DNA of 64,000 nt, taken from contig NZ_CP032098.1 of assembly GCF_003544935.1 (NCBI RefSeq), forward strand, positions 372,001 to 436,000. The letters run 5' to 3'. Both the position numbers and the translations under genes were made by a program. Numbering within the stretch: the stretch's first letter is position 1; every line of letters starts with the position of its first letter. Source of the DNA: Malaciobacter molluscorum LMG 25693. GTDB lineage: Bacteria > Campylobacterota > Campylobacteria > Campylobacterales > Arcobacteraceae. The notes beneath the pieces are model-generated. The model ran no database searches. It saw only the letters and a list, made by a program, of their open reading frames with translations, and was not told the origin of the DNA. Below, in pieces: positions 18,335-26,008 of this stretch.

Positions 18335-18823
18335 TTATTTATTTTTTAATTCTTTTAAAATTTTATTTGTGTTTTTTGCACTAAAATATATAGTCAAAAT
18401 AATTAGTATAAACCCTATAAATAAAAATATTATAAGTGTATTCCCTAACTCATCATGATCTTGTTTATTTTTTGATAATTTTTCTAATACTTCTTTTGAA
18501 CCAAATTTATTAAAACCTTCAATTGGTGCAATACCTTCTTTGACAATTTGTTCTTCACCTGCATCTAGTACAATTTGATATTGTTCTTTTGGAATATCAA
18601 TTGTAAGCTGACTTTCATAGGGTAATCTTTTTTTATATAAAATTTGACCTGATATAAGAGATTCAAGTCTTAACATTGCTTCAGAAGCTTTTTGTTTTGT
18701 ATCAAACTGTGCTTTTATTGTAATGGTATTGTTTTTGTTATTTATAACATCAACTAATAATGTATGTGCAGATAAATTTATAGATATAAAAACTATAAAT
18801 ATTATTATATTTTTAAATTTCAT
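18335..18823 (-). CDS. Small membrane-anchored periplasmic protein of the PepSY/DUF3649 module (copy 2)
   Basis: 162 residues, paralogue of the protein at 2680-3162 and likewise of unrecognised family. It has a signal peptide (residues 1-18, ending LSA), then HTLLVDVINNKNNTITI and a beta-rich domain in which KKRLPYESQLTIDIP parallels QKRLPSSNSLRVTIP of copy 1. A GIAPIEGF motif, a membrane helix near 128-150 and the tail SAKNTNKILKEL follow. It overlaps the upstream PepSY gene by eleven bases and is last in its operon. The strict conservation of gene order in both copies argues that the protein is a working part of the module. Confidence 0.75.
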   Translation of the reverse strand: MKFKNIIIFIVFISINLSAHTLLVDVINNKNNTITIKAQFDTKQKASEAMLRLESLISGQILYKKRLPYESQLTIDIPKEQYQIVLDAGEEQIVKEGIAPIEGFNKFGSKEVLEKLSKNKQDHDELGNTLIIFLFIGFILIILTIYFSAKNTNKILKELKNK

Positions 18824-20399
18824 TTTGTTCCTTTGTATATATTTTTACATTAAAGAATTTTTTAGCTTCATCTCTATTTTTTGGTAGTTTTATTGCTAAA
18901 ATAAATAAAAAAATAGCAATTAAAAAGATTGATATATCAACAGATAAAATGATATGCATATTTTTATTTATTAAATCACTTGGCCAATAACCACTTGATA
19001 TAAAATGAACTAATGGCGTTAATAAAAATAGCATTGAAGCTAAATATAAAAAGTTTTTTGCACTCTTATATGAGTTTAGTTCATAAAAAGCATAAGTAAA
19101 AGTGCTTATCCATGTTATAAAAAAGAGCCCTTTTTGAATAATAAGTCTATTTTCTAAATCAAAAGGAAGTAACCATTGAAGTAAAAATATAAGTGCAGTT
19201 GATGGAATAACTCCAATCATACTTGCAAGACAAAACTTTCCATACCAATGGTAAAAAATAGTATTATTCTCAAATTTTTTAGCTTTTTTTTCTAAAAATA
19301 GCATAACTGCAAATCCAATAGAAATAGCACAAATTGCCATTATAATAGCAATTAATAATCTAATGAATATATCTACTCCAAAAAGTAGATGTAAAAAGTA
19401 CATACTATCTGTAAAAAGAACAGACCAATGTTTATCCAATACTTTTATATTTTGAATAAGTTTTCCATCAATACCACTTAAAATCACAGTAGGTTTATTA
19501 AAAACTCCATTCAAAAATGGTAGTTTTGGATTATATCCACTAAGTTCAACTCTTGCACTAGAATCTTTCCAATTTATTAAGACTATTTTCTCAAAATTTA
19601 TATTAGGGTTTATTTTTTGTGCTTTTTTAATAAGTTCATTTATTGCAAGCATTTTTACATTATCATTTTTTCTTTCAACTTGATTTTTCTCTGGTTGTAA
19701 AATAGGAGCTAATAATACACCTATATTTGAAGTTTCACCTTTTGATGTAATATATGTCATTAAAGATGAACCACTATATCCTATATTCATCATTGCTCCT
19801 GTGAGTGTAACAATAATAAAAGGTGCAAAAAGCCATGTGAAAATTTTTCGGTGCCATTTTGAAAATTTACTTTGTTGATTTTTCCCTTTATTTTTATATT
19901 TTATTATAGTAACTTGAATTAACCCTCCAATAATTAAAAACATAACACTTACAGCAACTAATCCAAAAAGTATATAACCAAATGTTTGTAAAGGTCTTCC
20001 ATAATGCATACTATTTAAAAACCATGCAAGTTCAGAAATATCTTCTTCATCTTCTATTTGTTCTTTTGTATTTGGATTAAATACTATTGGTTTTACAAAT
20101 TCATGTGATATTTTTAAAGCTGGGTCATTATGATAACCAGGAAGTGTAATAATTATATTATTTTTAGGAAAATCATCATTAGATATAATAGGATCAATCA
20201 TATCTGAATAATTTATATTTTTAATATTTGCAACTTCAAAATGTCTTGATGGTTTTTCCCATGTTTGAATATATGGTAATAAAATGGCAAATATTCCAAA
20301 AAATACTGAAATATACATAAAAATAGATGCACAAACTCCAACAATTACATGAACTCTTTGCAGTCTTTGTTTTAAAAGTTTTGATGAATAATCTTGCAT
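18813..20399 (-). CDS. PepSY-associated TM helix protein, FoxB/PiuB-like siderophore reductase candidate (copy 2)
   Basis: 528 residues, paralogous to the protein at 3159-4733. It shares the N-terminal helix, YIQTWEKPSRHF after it, LHLLFGVDIFIRLLIAI in the fourth helix, and the late segment LLQWLLPFDLENRL. Two periplasmic regions and about seven membrane helices fit the PepSY_TM iron-regulated family. It lies one base after the DUF3649 gene stop and overlaps the next gene. Unlike copy 1, no receptor gene precedes the module; the nearest is the receptor at 13698, separated by a two-component system. A second siderophore reductase with a different substrate is plausible. Confidence 0.85.
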   Translation of the reverse strand: MQDYSSKLLKQRLQRVHVIVGVCASIFMYISVFFGIFAILLPYIQTWEKPSRHFEVANIKNINYSDMIDPIISNDDFPKNNIIITLPGYHNDPALKISHEFVKPIVFNPNTKEQIEDEEDISELAWFLNSMHYGRPLQTFGYILFGLVAVSVMFLIIGGLIQVTIIKYKNKGKNQQSKFSKWHRKIFTWLFAPFIIVTLTGAMMNIGYSGSSLMTYITSKGETSNIGVLLAPILQPEKNQVERKNDNVKMLAINELIKKAQKINPNINFEKIVLINWKDSSARVELSGYNPKLPFLNGVFNKPTVILSGIDGKLIQNIKVLDKHWSVLFTDSMYFLHLLFGVDIFIRLLIAIIMAICAISIGFAVMLFLEKKAKKFENNTIFYHWYGKFCLASMIGVIPSTALIFLLQWLLPFDLENRLIIQKGLFFITWISTFTYAFYELNSYKSAKNFLYLASMLFLLTPLVHFISSGYWPSDLINKNMHIILSVDISIFLIAIFLFILAIKLPKNRDEAKKFFNVKIYTKEQNEI

Positions 20400-20400
20400 A

Positions 20401-20721
20401 TTAATTTCCTAATATAAAAAATAGTATTAGTATTGATAAAAAAACAGTTGGAATAATCACTCTTTTTAATGCAATTAATTTAGATTTTGAAAGGCAAATC
20501 CAAAGTGAAGTAATTGCCCATACAAATGTATTAAACATCAAAGGAATAATAATAGACTCTCCAGGTGTTCCTGGAATAATAAATACAAGTAAACACATAC
20601 TTAAATAAGCGACAATTAATCCTCCAAAAATAGAGCATATTGTTCTAAAAAGACCAATTTTTTTACCTGTTTTTTCAATAATTGAGAGTTGTTTATATTT
20701 TTTTATTAAAAAATTTGACAA
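20401..20721 (-). CDS. DUF3649 family inner-membrane protein (copy 2)
   Basis: 106 residues with three predicted membrane helices. GKKIGLFRTICSIFGGLIVAY and PLMFNTFVWAITSLW align with the first copy at 4744-5046. It is the first gene of the second PepSY module, ending one base before the PepSY start. The upstream region carries a Fur-like palindrome in a 21-base stretch identical to the one before the TonB2-type operon. The function of DUF3649 is not known beyond its link to siderophore uptake loci. Confidence 0.78.
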   Translation of the reverse strand: MSNFLIKKYKQLSIIEKTGKKIGLFRTICSIFGGLIVAYLSMCLLVFIIPGTPGESIIIPLMFNTFVWAITSLWICLSKSKLIALKRVIIPTVFLSILILFFILGN

Positions 20722-20741
20722 ATAGAACCTTTATTTAATTT

Positions 20742-20764
20742 TGAGAATTATAATCATTTAATAT
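20742..20764. promoter_or_regulatory. Fur-box-like palindrome upstream of the second DUF3649/PepSY module
   Basis: TGAGAATTATAATCATTTAA lies within a 21-base stretch (20736-20756) identical to 2587-2607. The position 21-43 bases before the DUF3649 start suggests co-regulation of the module with the TonB2-type operon. Confidence 0.6.
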
Positions 20765-20863
20765 TGAGTAAAGACTTAAAAATGCAGTAAACATGACAAT
20801 CAAAAATAGTGTAAAGTAAAATTTAGATATAATTGCCGGAAATTTAATGGTGAAAGATTAATT

Positions 20864-22108
20864 ATGATTGATATAAAAGCATTACAAAAAGATTTTGAAG
20901 CAACTGCAAATGCACTACTTAGAAAAAAAGTAGAACAAAAAACATTAGATGATTTAAAAGCTATCTCTGAACAAGCAAAAGAGAAAAGACAACAAATGGA
21001 AGATGTTACAGCTGAACAAAATAAATTATCTAAAGAGTTTGGAAGATACAAAAAAGAAGGACTTGATATTGCTTCTTTACAAGCAAATATCAATGAATTA
21101 AAAAATAAAAAACAAGTTTTAGAAGAAGAAGTTAGACAATTAGAAGAAAAATTAACTTCAATTGCATTATCAATTCCTAATTTACCAGATGAAGAAGTTC
21201 CAAATGGACAAGATGAAGAAGAAAATGTTGTTATTGCAACAGTTGGTGAAAAACCACAATTTTCTTTTGAACCAAAAGAGCATTGGGATTTAGGAGAACA
21301 AAATGGTTGGTTAGATTTTGAAAGAGGTGTAAAACTTGCAAAATCTAGATTCTCAGCAATGAGAGGAACAGCAGCAAGACTTGAAAGAGCATTGATTAAT
21401 TATATGCTTGACTTTAATAGACAAAGAGGTTTTGAAGAGTGGTATGTTCCATTTATGGCAAACTCTAATACATTACAAGGTACAGGTCAATTACCAAAAT
21501 TTGAAGATGATTTATTTAAAATTGATGGAGAAGATTTATATTTAATTCCAACAGCTGAAGTTAGTTTAACTAATCTATATAATGATGAAATATTATCATC
21601 AGATGAATTACCAATGTTACTTACATCTTATACTCCATGCTTTAGAAAAGAAGCTGGAAGTGCAGGAAGAGATACAAGAGGGTTGATTAGGCAACATCAA
21701 TTTGATAAAGTAGAAATGGTTGCAATTACAAAACCAGAACAATCTGATGAAGTTTTTGAAAAAATGGTAAATTGTGCAAGTGATTTATTAACTTCTTTAG
21801 GTTTAGCTCACCAAAAAGTAATGCTTTGTACGGGTGATTTAGGATTTAGTGCAGCCAAAACAATAGATTTAGAAGTTTGGTTACCAGGTCAAAATAAATA
21901 TAGAGAAATCTCTTCAATTTCAAATACGAGAGAATTCCAAAGTAGAAGAGCAAAAATAAGATACAAAAAGGATAAGAAAAATATCTTAACTCATACATTA
22001 AATGGATCTTCATTAGCAGTTGGTAGAACATTAGTTGCAATTATGGAGAATTATCAACAAGAAGATGGAACTATCAAAATACCTACAGTTTTAGAAAAAT
22101 ATATGTAA
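20864..22108 (+). CDS. serS: Seryl-tRNA synthetase
   Basis: 414 residues, the usual length. The N-terminal half (about 1-100) is the long antiparallel coiled coil that grips tRNA-Ser. The class II catalytic core follows, with motif 2 around [24 protein letters not shown] and motif 3 around [26 protein letters not shown] is also typical. The enzyme charges tRNA-Ser with serine in the cytoplasm. A TATAAT box lies at 20828-20833, and the gene is single, ending in a strong terminator. It is divergent from the DUF3649 module and marks the return to core genes. Confidence 0.98.
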   Translation: MIDIKALQKDFEATANALLRKKVEQKTLDDLKAISEQAKEKRQQMEDVTAEQNKLSKEFGRYKKEGLDIASLQANINELKNKKQVLEEEVRQLEEKLTSIALSIPNLPDEEVPNGQDEEENVVIATVGEKPQFSFEPKEHWDLGEQNGWLDFERGVKLAKSRFSAMRGTAARLERALINYMLDFNRQRGFEEWYVPFMANSNTLQGTGQLPKFEDDLFKIDGEDLYLIPTAEVSLTNLYNDEILSSDELPMLLTSYTPCFRKEAGSAGRDTRGLIRQHQFDKVEMVAITKPEQSDEVFEKMVNCASDLLTSLGLAHQKVMLCTGDLGFSAAKTIDLEVWLPGQNKYREISSISNTREFQSRRAKIRYKKDKKNILTHTLNGSSLAVGRTLVAIMENYQQEDGTIKIPTVLEKYM

Positions 22109-22111
22109 AAA

Positions 22112-22137
22112 AAAAGGAAACCCATGGGTTTCCTTTT
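22112..22137 (+). terminator. Rho-independent terminator of serS
   Basis: A twelve-base perfect stem, AAAAGGAAACCC / GGGTTTCCTTTT, with a two-base loop begins three bases after the serS stop, ending in a T run. Confidence 0.9.
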
Positions 22138-22204
22138 AGTTCATAAGAAATTCACATTTTTTATAATTTATTCGCATTTTTATTATCAAAATGTTTGATG
22201 AGCT

Positions 22205-22333
22205 TCCTAAAATAATTCTCTCTTTATCAAGTTAGGAATGAGAATGACATAAAGAGAGAATTGATAAAATAAAGAAGTTTAAGTTAGATTTATTATGTAG
22301 GGAAGGAGACATTTATAAATACTTAACTTCTTT
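22205..22333 (-). ncRNA. Candidate CRP/FNR-controlled small RNA with two hairpins and CU-rich loops
   Basis: The 430-base gap between the convergent serS and 22541 genes holds no ORF, yet it has a CRP/FNR-type site (22368-22381) and, on the minus strand, TATAAT at 22345-22340. A start near 22333 would place the site at about -41.5. The transcript would open with a hairpin (22333-22321 pairing with 22284-22271, one bulged base). Its loop reads UGUCUCCUUCCC, the complement of an AAGGAGA Shine-Dalgarno. A second hairpin of 14 perfect pairs follows (22262-22249 with 22227-22214). Its loop contains AUUCCUAA, which can pair with UUAGGAA just after the stem (about 22210-22204), allowing a pseudoknot. 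Termination would be at the second stem with a short U tract. This is prediction from sequence; no expression data were available. Confidence 0.55.
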
Positions 22334-22339
22334 AATATA

Positions 22340-22381
22340 ATTATATAACTTTAAAAAGATTATATATTTGATTTATATCAA
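22340..22381 (-). promoter_or_regulatory. CRP/FNR-type site and -10 box for the candidate small RNA
   Basis: TTGATTTATATCAA (22368-22381) is a perfect TTGAT-N4-ATCAA dyad, the FNR consensus. On the minus strand TATAAT (22345-22340) follows at the spacing expected for a class II activated promoter. A plus-strand -10-like TATACA at 22407-22412 means a second, opposite transcript cannot be ruled out. Neither flanking gene starts here, since serS ends at 22108 and the other gene ends at 22541. Confidence 0.65.
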
Positions 22382-22540
22382 ATCAAGGTGATATTTTTGT
22401 GATGTTTATACAAATTTTGTGTTTTTTTTCTATTTTTTTTCGAAATTCTTTAAAAAAAAGAAGAATTTGTCATAAAATAAAGAATAATCACTAAAAATAT
22501 TATTTAATTTTAAACTTATAAAATTATCAAAATTATCAAA

Positions 22541-22936
22541 CTATTTTACAAAAACTCTATAATCATATAATTTATCATTGATTGTAATTTTTGCATATCC
22601 TTTTGTAACATTAATATGTTTATAAACTAATATTGTTCCATTTTTAATTTTATATTTGTTATGAATAGATTCTTCTCTTTGAAATATACCTTTTGAATTT
22701 CCAATATATACAATAGGCATAGTATTATAAAAGCTTCCAAATACTACTATTTTTGTATAACATGTACCGTTATAATCAGATTGAGTTTCTCTTACGTGTT
22801 GTACGTTTTCACCATTGCCATTTTCATCAAATATTCCAATAACCCTCGCTTCTCGGATTTTTGTATATATTGAATGTGAATATGCAGATGTTATTATGAA
22901 TAGATTTATTATAATAGTTAAAATTAATTTTTTCAT
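22541..22936 (-). CDS. Hypothetical exported protein
   Basis: 131 residues, not recognised. A signal peptide is clear (MKKLILTIIINLFIIT, cut after AYS). The mature part of about 112 residues is predicted to be mostly beta strand, with a single cysteine (YNGTCYTKI) and no known motif. It is a lone gene between the small-RNA region and the divergent LysE-type exporter. It has no operon partners, and base composition does not differ from its neighbours. Periplasmic or secreted location is the only supported statement. Confidence 0.65.
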   Translation of the reverse strand: MKKLILTIIINLFIITSAYSHSIYTKIREARVIGIFDENGNGENVQHVRETQSDYNGTCYTKIVVFGSFYNTMPIVYIGNSKGIFQREESIHNKYKIKNGTILVYKHINVTKGYAKITINDKLYDYRVFVK

Positions 22937-23021
22937 AATTTATTTTACTAAGTTTTAATAAAATTAAAGTTTATTCTTTAAATTAAAAATATCAATAATT
23001 TGATATAATTAAAATTTTAGG

Positions 23022-23660
23022 ATGGATATATTGGATTTAATAAATTTTACATTACTTTTAGTTTTTATTCCTACTTTTTTCTTTGTTTCTATTACTCCTG
23101 GAATGTGTATGACATTGTCTTTAAGTATGGGAATGACTATAGGATTAAAAAAAACTTTATTTATGATGTTTGGTGAATTAATAGGTGTAGGACTAGTTGC
23201 AACTTGTTCTGTTATAGGAGTTGCTACTATTATGCTTAAATATCCAACTGTATTTTTTGTACTAAAATATTTAGGCGGAGCTTATTTGATATATTTAGGA
23301 ATTATGATGTGGCTTTCAAAAGGAAAGATGGCACTTAATTTAAAAAAGAGTAATGAATTTAATATTTCTAAAAAGTCATTAGCAATGCAAGGTTTTATCA
23401 CAGCAATTGCAAATCCAAAAGGTTGGGCATTTTTTATTTCTCTTCTTCCTCCCTTTATTGATAAAAAGTTACCAATGTTATCACAGCTTCCTATTTTGAT
23501 TTTGATGATATTAGTTATTGAATTTTTGTGTTTGAATATTTATGCAACAGGAGGTGTCACTTTAAGAAAATTACTTAAAGATAGTTCAAATGTAAGAATG
23601 ATAAATAAAATAGCAGGAACTTTAATGATTTTTATAGGTGTATGGTTAGCTCTTAGTTAA
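23022..23660 (+). CDS. LysE/RhtB-family amino acid exporter
   Basis: 212 residues with about six membrane helices. The LysE-family signature SITPGMCMTLSLSMGMTIGLK lies near residue 25, and KYLGGAYLIYLGIMMW and FITAIANPKGWAFF are also typical. Members export basic amino acids, homoserine, threonine or related compounds across the inner membrane. The substrate cannot be inferred. The promoter region has TATAAT at 23004-23009. The gene is monocistronic and ends at a hairpin shared with the convergent nap operon. Confidence 0.9.
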   Translation: MDILDLINFTLLLVFIPTFFFVSITPGMCMTLSLSMGMTIGLKKTLFMMFGELIGVGLVATCSVIGVATIMLKYPTVFFVLKYLGGAYLIYLGIMMWLSKGKMALNLKKSNEFNISKKSLAMQGFITAIANPKGWAFFISLLPPFIDKKLPMLSQLPILILMILVIEFLCLNIYATGGVTLRKLLKDSSNVRMINKIAGTLMIFIGVWLALS

Positions 23661-23670
23661 TTAGAATATA

Positions 23671-23698
23671 TAAAAATAGGAATATTTACCTATTTTTA
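23671..23698. terminator. Bidirectional terminator between lysE-type gene and nap operon
   Basis: A ten-base perfect stem, TAAAAATAGG / CCTATTTTTA, with an eight-base loop lies between two convergent genes. It supplies T-rich ends on both strands and overlaps the stop of the PAS gene. Confidence 0.75.
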
Positions 23699-24145
23699 TT
23701 GATAAATAACTTTTCTTTGTAAGTCTTTTGTCTCTTTTTTTATTTCGTCATAAAGTTTTTGATATTTGATTTTATCTTGAAATGAAATAGGTGTTCTTAT
23801 CGACTTATATTCTACTATTTTATCATCTTTTTTTACAACACTTATTTGTGCATATACCCAATAAAAACCTTTGTCTTTTCTAAGATTTTTTATTATACCT
23901 TCCCAAGAATTATTACTTTTTAAACTATTCCATAATTCTTCAAATATTTGTTTTGGCATATCTGGATGTCTAACACAATTGTGTGGTTTGCCAATTAGCT
24001 CGTCAACTGTATAACCACTTATTTGTGCAAATGTTTCATTTGCATATGTGATATTTCCTTTTAAATCTGTTCTTGAAACTATTAATTCATCTTTTGGAAC
24101 AATTGTTTCAATTAAAAACTCACTTTCATTATATTCATTTTGCAT
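23696..24145 (-). CDS. PAS-domain protein at the end of the nap operon (Aer/CetB-like)
   Basis: 149 residues forming essentially one PAS domain (about 20-125). VSRTDLKGNITYANETFAQ, GYTVDELIGKPHNCVRHPDMP and GFYWVYAQISVV are hallmarks of the Aer/CetB flavin-binding subgroup, and a short C-terminal coiled coil follows. There is no kinase, cyclase or chemotaxis output domain. It starts one base after napD, so it is transcribed with nap. In Campylobacter the PAS-only protein CetB works with CetA in energy taxis. By analogy this protein may sense redox state and pass it to a separate receptor, linking nitrate respiration to behaviour. Flavin binding is inferred from the family. Confidence 0.85.
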   Translation of the reverse strand: MQNEYNESEFLIETIVPKDELIVSRTDLKGNITYANETFAQISGYTVDELIGKPHNCVRHPDMPKQIFEELWNSLKSNNSWEGIIKNLRKDKGFYWVYAQISVVKKDDKIVEYKSIRTPISFQDKIKYQKLYDEIKKETKDLQRKVIYQ

Positions 24146-24146
24146 A

Positions 24147-24533
24147 CTATTTTCCTATTTTATCAAAATGTTTAGCAAATCCTTGAATATTTTTCTTTTT
24201 TAAATCTCCACTATATACAATGTCTTCAGGGTTAATATTATCATCATTTAATACTGTTGGAACAACATCAGAGTTCTCTAGAACTTGCATATGTTCATTT
24301 AACTCTTCTTCGCTATATGCCATTTGCATATCTGCACTAATTACATGTTCAATTTGTTCAACAACTCTTAATTTAGACAACTCTTCTTCAACATTTTTGC
24401 CCTCAATGGTAATAATAATTCTTCCTTTTTCATCATGTATATGATAATCACATGCACTACAATCTTTTAGACTTTGTACAACTTCCTCTATATATTTTGG
24501 AAGAGTTTGAACTACAATACTTGAAATGTTCAT
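24147..24533 (-). CDS. napD: NapD, maturation chaperone of periplasmic nitrate reductase
   Basis: 128 residues. The N-terminal 85 residues match NapD: MNISSIVVQTLP, a central GRIIITIEGKN strand, then VEQIEHVISADMQMAYSEEE. An acidic tail of about 40 residues follows. NapD binds the twin-arginine signal of NapA in the cytoplasm and holds it back until the molybdenum cofactor is inserted. The order napF-napL-napD at the operon end is the campylobacterotal one. It starts one base after napL. Identity rests on motif and context. Confidence 0.9.
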   Translation of the reverse strand: MNISSIVVQTLPKYIEEVVQSLKDCSACDYHIHDEKGRIIITIEGKNVEEELSKLRVVEQIEHVISADMQMAYSEEELNEHMQVLENSDVVPTVLNDDNINPEDIVYSGDLKKKNIQGFAKHFDKIGK

Positions 24534-24534
24534 T

Positions 24535-25497
24535 TTAATCCTTTATTTTATAATAATTAATTTTGCTATCATCACTAGAAACAAATATTTCATTGTCATT
24601 TAGAAATACGATATTTGTTATTATCATTTTATTATCTACAAGTTTATACATACTTGTTTGAGTTAATGTATTAAAAACAGTTACTGTATTTAATTCATCA
24701 CTTGAGTATCCTGCATAATGAGAATTAGGACTAAGTCCACAACTATAAACTAAAAAATCACTTTTTTTGTAATATGCACTTTGTGTAGTTTCATTATAAA
24801 CTACACTTCTCCTATCTTGACCTGCTGTTATGATTGTATCTTTTTTCCAATCAACTTGATATACATTATCCAAATTTTGATTTCTAAAATCTCTTATAAA
24901 TTTCCCATTTGAAATTTGATATTCATGTAATACTCCACTTTCATCAGCTAATATAATTTTTGACTTGTCATCATTTAAACTAAAATCTGAAAATCTAGAT
25001 TGTGAAATTTGTCTTTCGTAGATATTTTCTTTTGTTGATAAATTAAATAAAAAGAATTGGTTACTAAGAAGTGAATATACTATTTTATCTTTTGAAATAA
25101 ATTTTGCTTTAGAAATAAATAATCTTTTTGTTTCATCTATTATTTTAGATAATTTATGATTTTCATATAAGAATATATTTCTTCCACCTTTTTTACCTTG
25201 AGATAAAATAAGAATCTTATCATTTAATACATCAACACTATATATTTTTGCATCAATTTTATCCCCTACAAAATCAATCGTTTTAGGTACATAAATTTTA
25301 TCTAGAAGTTTTTTAGTTTTTAGATCAAAAATATCTATTGTTCCATTTACTGTTGATGCATAGAGTTTATCTTTTTTTATAACAATATCTGTCACTCCAC
25401 CTGATGTATTTATTATTTGCTGAGGTTTTATAATTGTACTTGCCTTTATAAAAGTAAAAAATAGTGAAAATATAATTAATATTCTAAAAAAAATCAT
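24535..25497 (-). CDS. napL: NapL, WD40-like periplasmic protein of the nap operon
   Basis: 320 residues with a signal peptide (residues 1-19, ending IKAS). Repeated blade-like segments follow, consistent with a beta-propeller of WD40/YVTN type: KKDKLYASTVNGTIDIFDLK near 42-62, then KDTIITAGQDRRSVVYN and NEIFVSSDDSKINYYKI. Its place between napF and napD identifies NapL, a protein found in the nap operons of Campylobacterota. The molecular role of NapL is not settled; loss in other species mildly affects nitrate reductase activity. It overlaps nothing but is one base from both neighbours, which indicates one transcript. Confidence 0.87.
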   Translation of the reverse strand: MIFFRILIIFSLFFTFIKASTIIKPQQIINTSGGVTDIVIKKDKLYASTVNGTIDIFDLKTKKLLDKIYVPKTIDFVGDKIDAKIYSVDVLNDKILILSQGKKGGRNIFLYENHKLSKIIDETKRLFISKAKFISKDKIVYSLLSNQFFLFNLSTKENIYERQISQSRFSDFSLNDDKSKIILADESGVLHEYQISNGKFIRDFRNQNLDNVYQVDWKKDTIITAGQDRRSVVYNETTQSAYYKKSDFLVYSCGLSPNSHYAGYSSDELNTVTVFNTLTQTSMYKLVDNKMIITNIVFLNDNEIFVSSDDSKINYYKIKD

Positions 25498-25965
25498 TTA
25501 CGCTCCTATTTGAATAGCTTCAACTGGGCAATATTTTATACAAAAACCACATGATGTACAATTACTATTTATTTCAGGTCTAAACATTGCTAAAAAATCT
25601 ATTGCATCGTCTAAACATGGATCTTTACAAGAAAAACACATTGTTTGATTCCAACTTAGACATTTTAAAATGTCAATAGAAATATTAGTATTAATATTTT
25701 TTTTATATTTAATATCTAAAACTTCATTTGGACAAATGTTCGCGCACTCGTCACAATAAGTACATCCAGAAGAGTTAAAGTCTAACTTTGGAGTTTTATC
25801 TTCTTGAATAAGAATGATTTTTTCTTCACAAATATTTGCACATAAACCTTCACAATTTAAACATCTATTTTTAAATAGACTTTCATCTTCAAAATAAGGA
25901 GGTCTTATTATCTTTTCTTCTTTTTTTGATGATTTGAAAGAACTAAAAAAATCTCTTCTTTTCAT
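25498..25965 (-). CDS. napF: NapF, cytoplasmic iron-sulfur protein
   Basis: 155 residues. It starts MKRRDFF and holds several four-cysteine ferredoxin-type clusters: CLNCEGLCANIC near 35-46, CTYCDECANICP near 68-79, and CTSCGFCIKYCP near 136-147. A further CFSCKDPC lies between. NapF is a cytoplasmic protein that assists NapA, probably in assembly of its iron-sulfur centre. There is no export signal beyond the short basic start. It lies between napB and napL as in other Campylobacterota. Confidence 0.92.
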   Translation of the reverse strand: MKRRDFFSSFKSSKKEEKIIRPPYFEDESLFKNRCLNCEGLCANICEEKIILIQEDKTPKLDFNSSGCTYCDECANICPNEVLDIKYKKNINTNISIDILKCLSWNQTMCFSCKDPCLDDAIDFLAMFRPEINSNCTSCGFCIKYCPVEAIQIGA

Positions 25966-26008
25966 AAATATACCTTTTAAAATAGAAGAAAAAATCTTCT
26001 ATTTTAAT

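Noticed and set aside
22407-22530. Plus-strand transcript from the orphan CRP/FNR site
   Set aside because: A TATACA box exists at a plausible spacing, but the downstream sequence is simple T and A runs without a convincing structure; the minus-strand product is better supported.
22991-23004. ATCAATAATTTGAT upstream of the LysE-type gene as a CRP/FNR site
   Set aside because: The half sites are in the inverted (inside-out) order relative to the TTGAT-N4-ATCAA consensus and overlap the -10 region.
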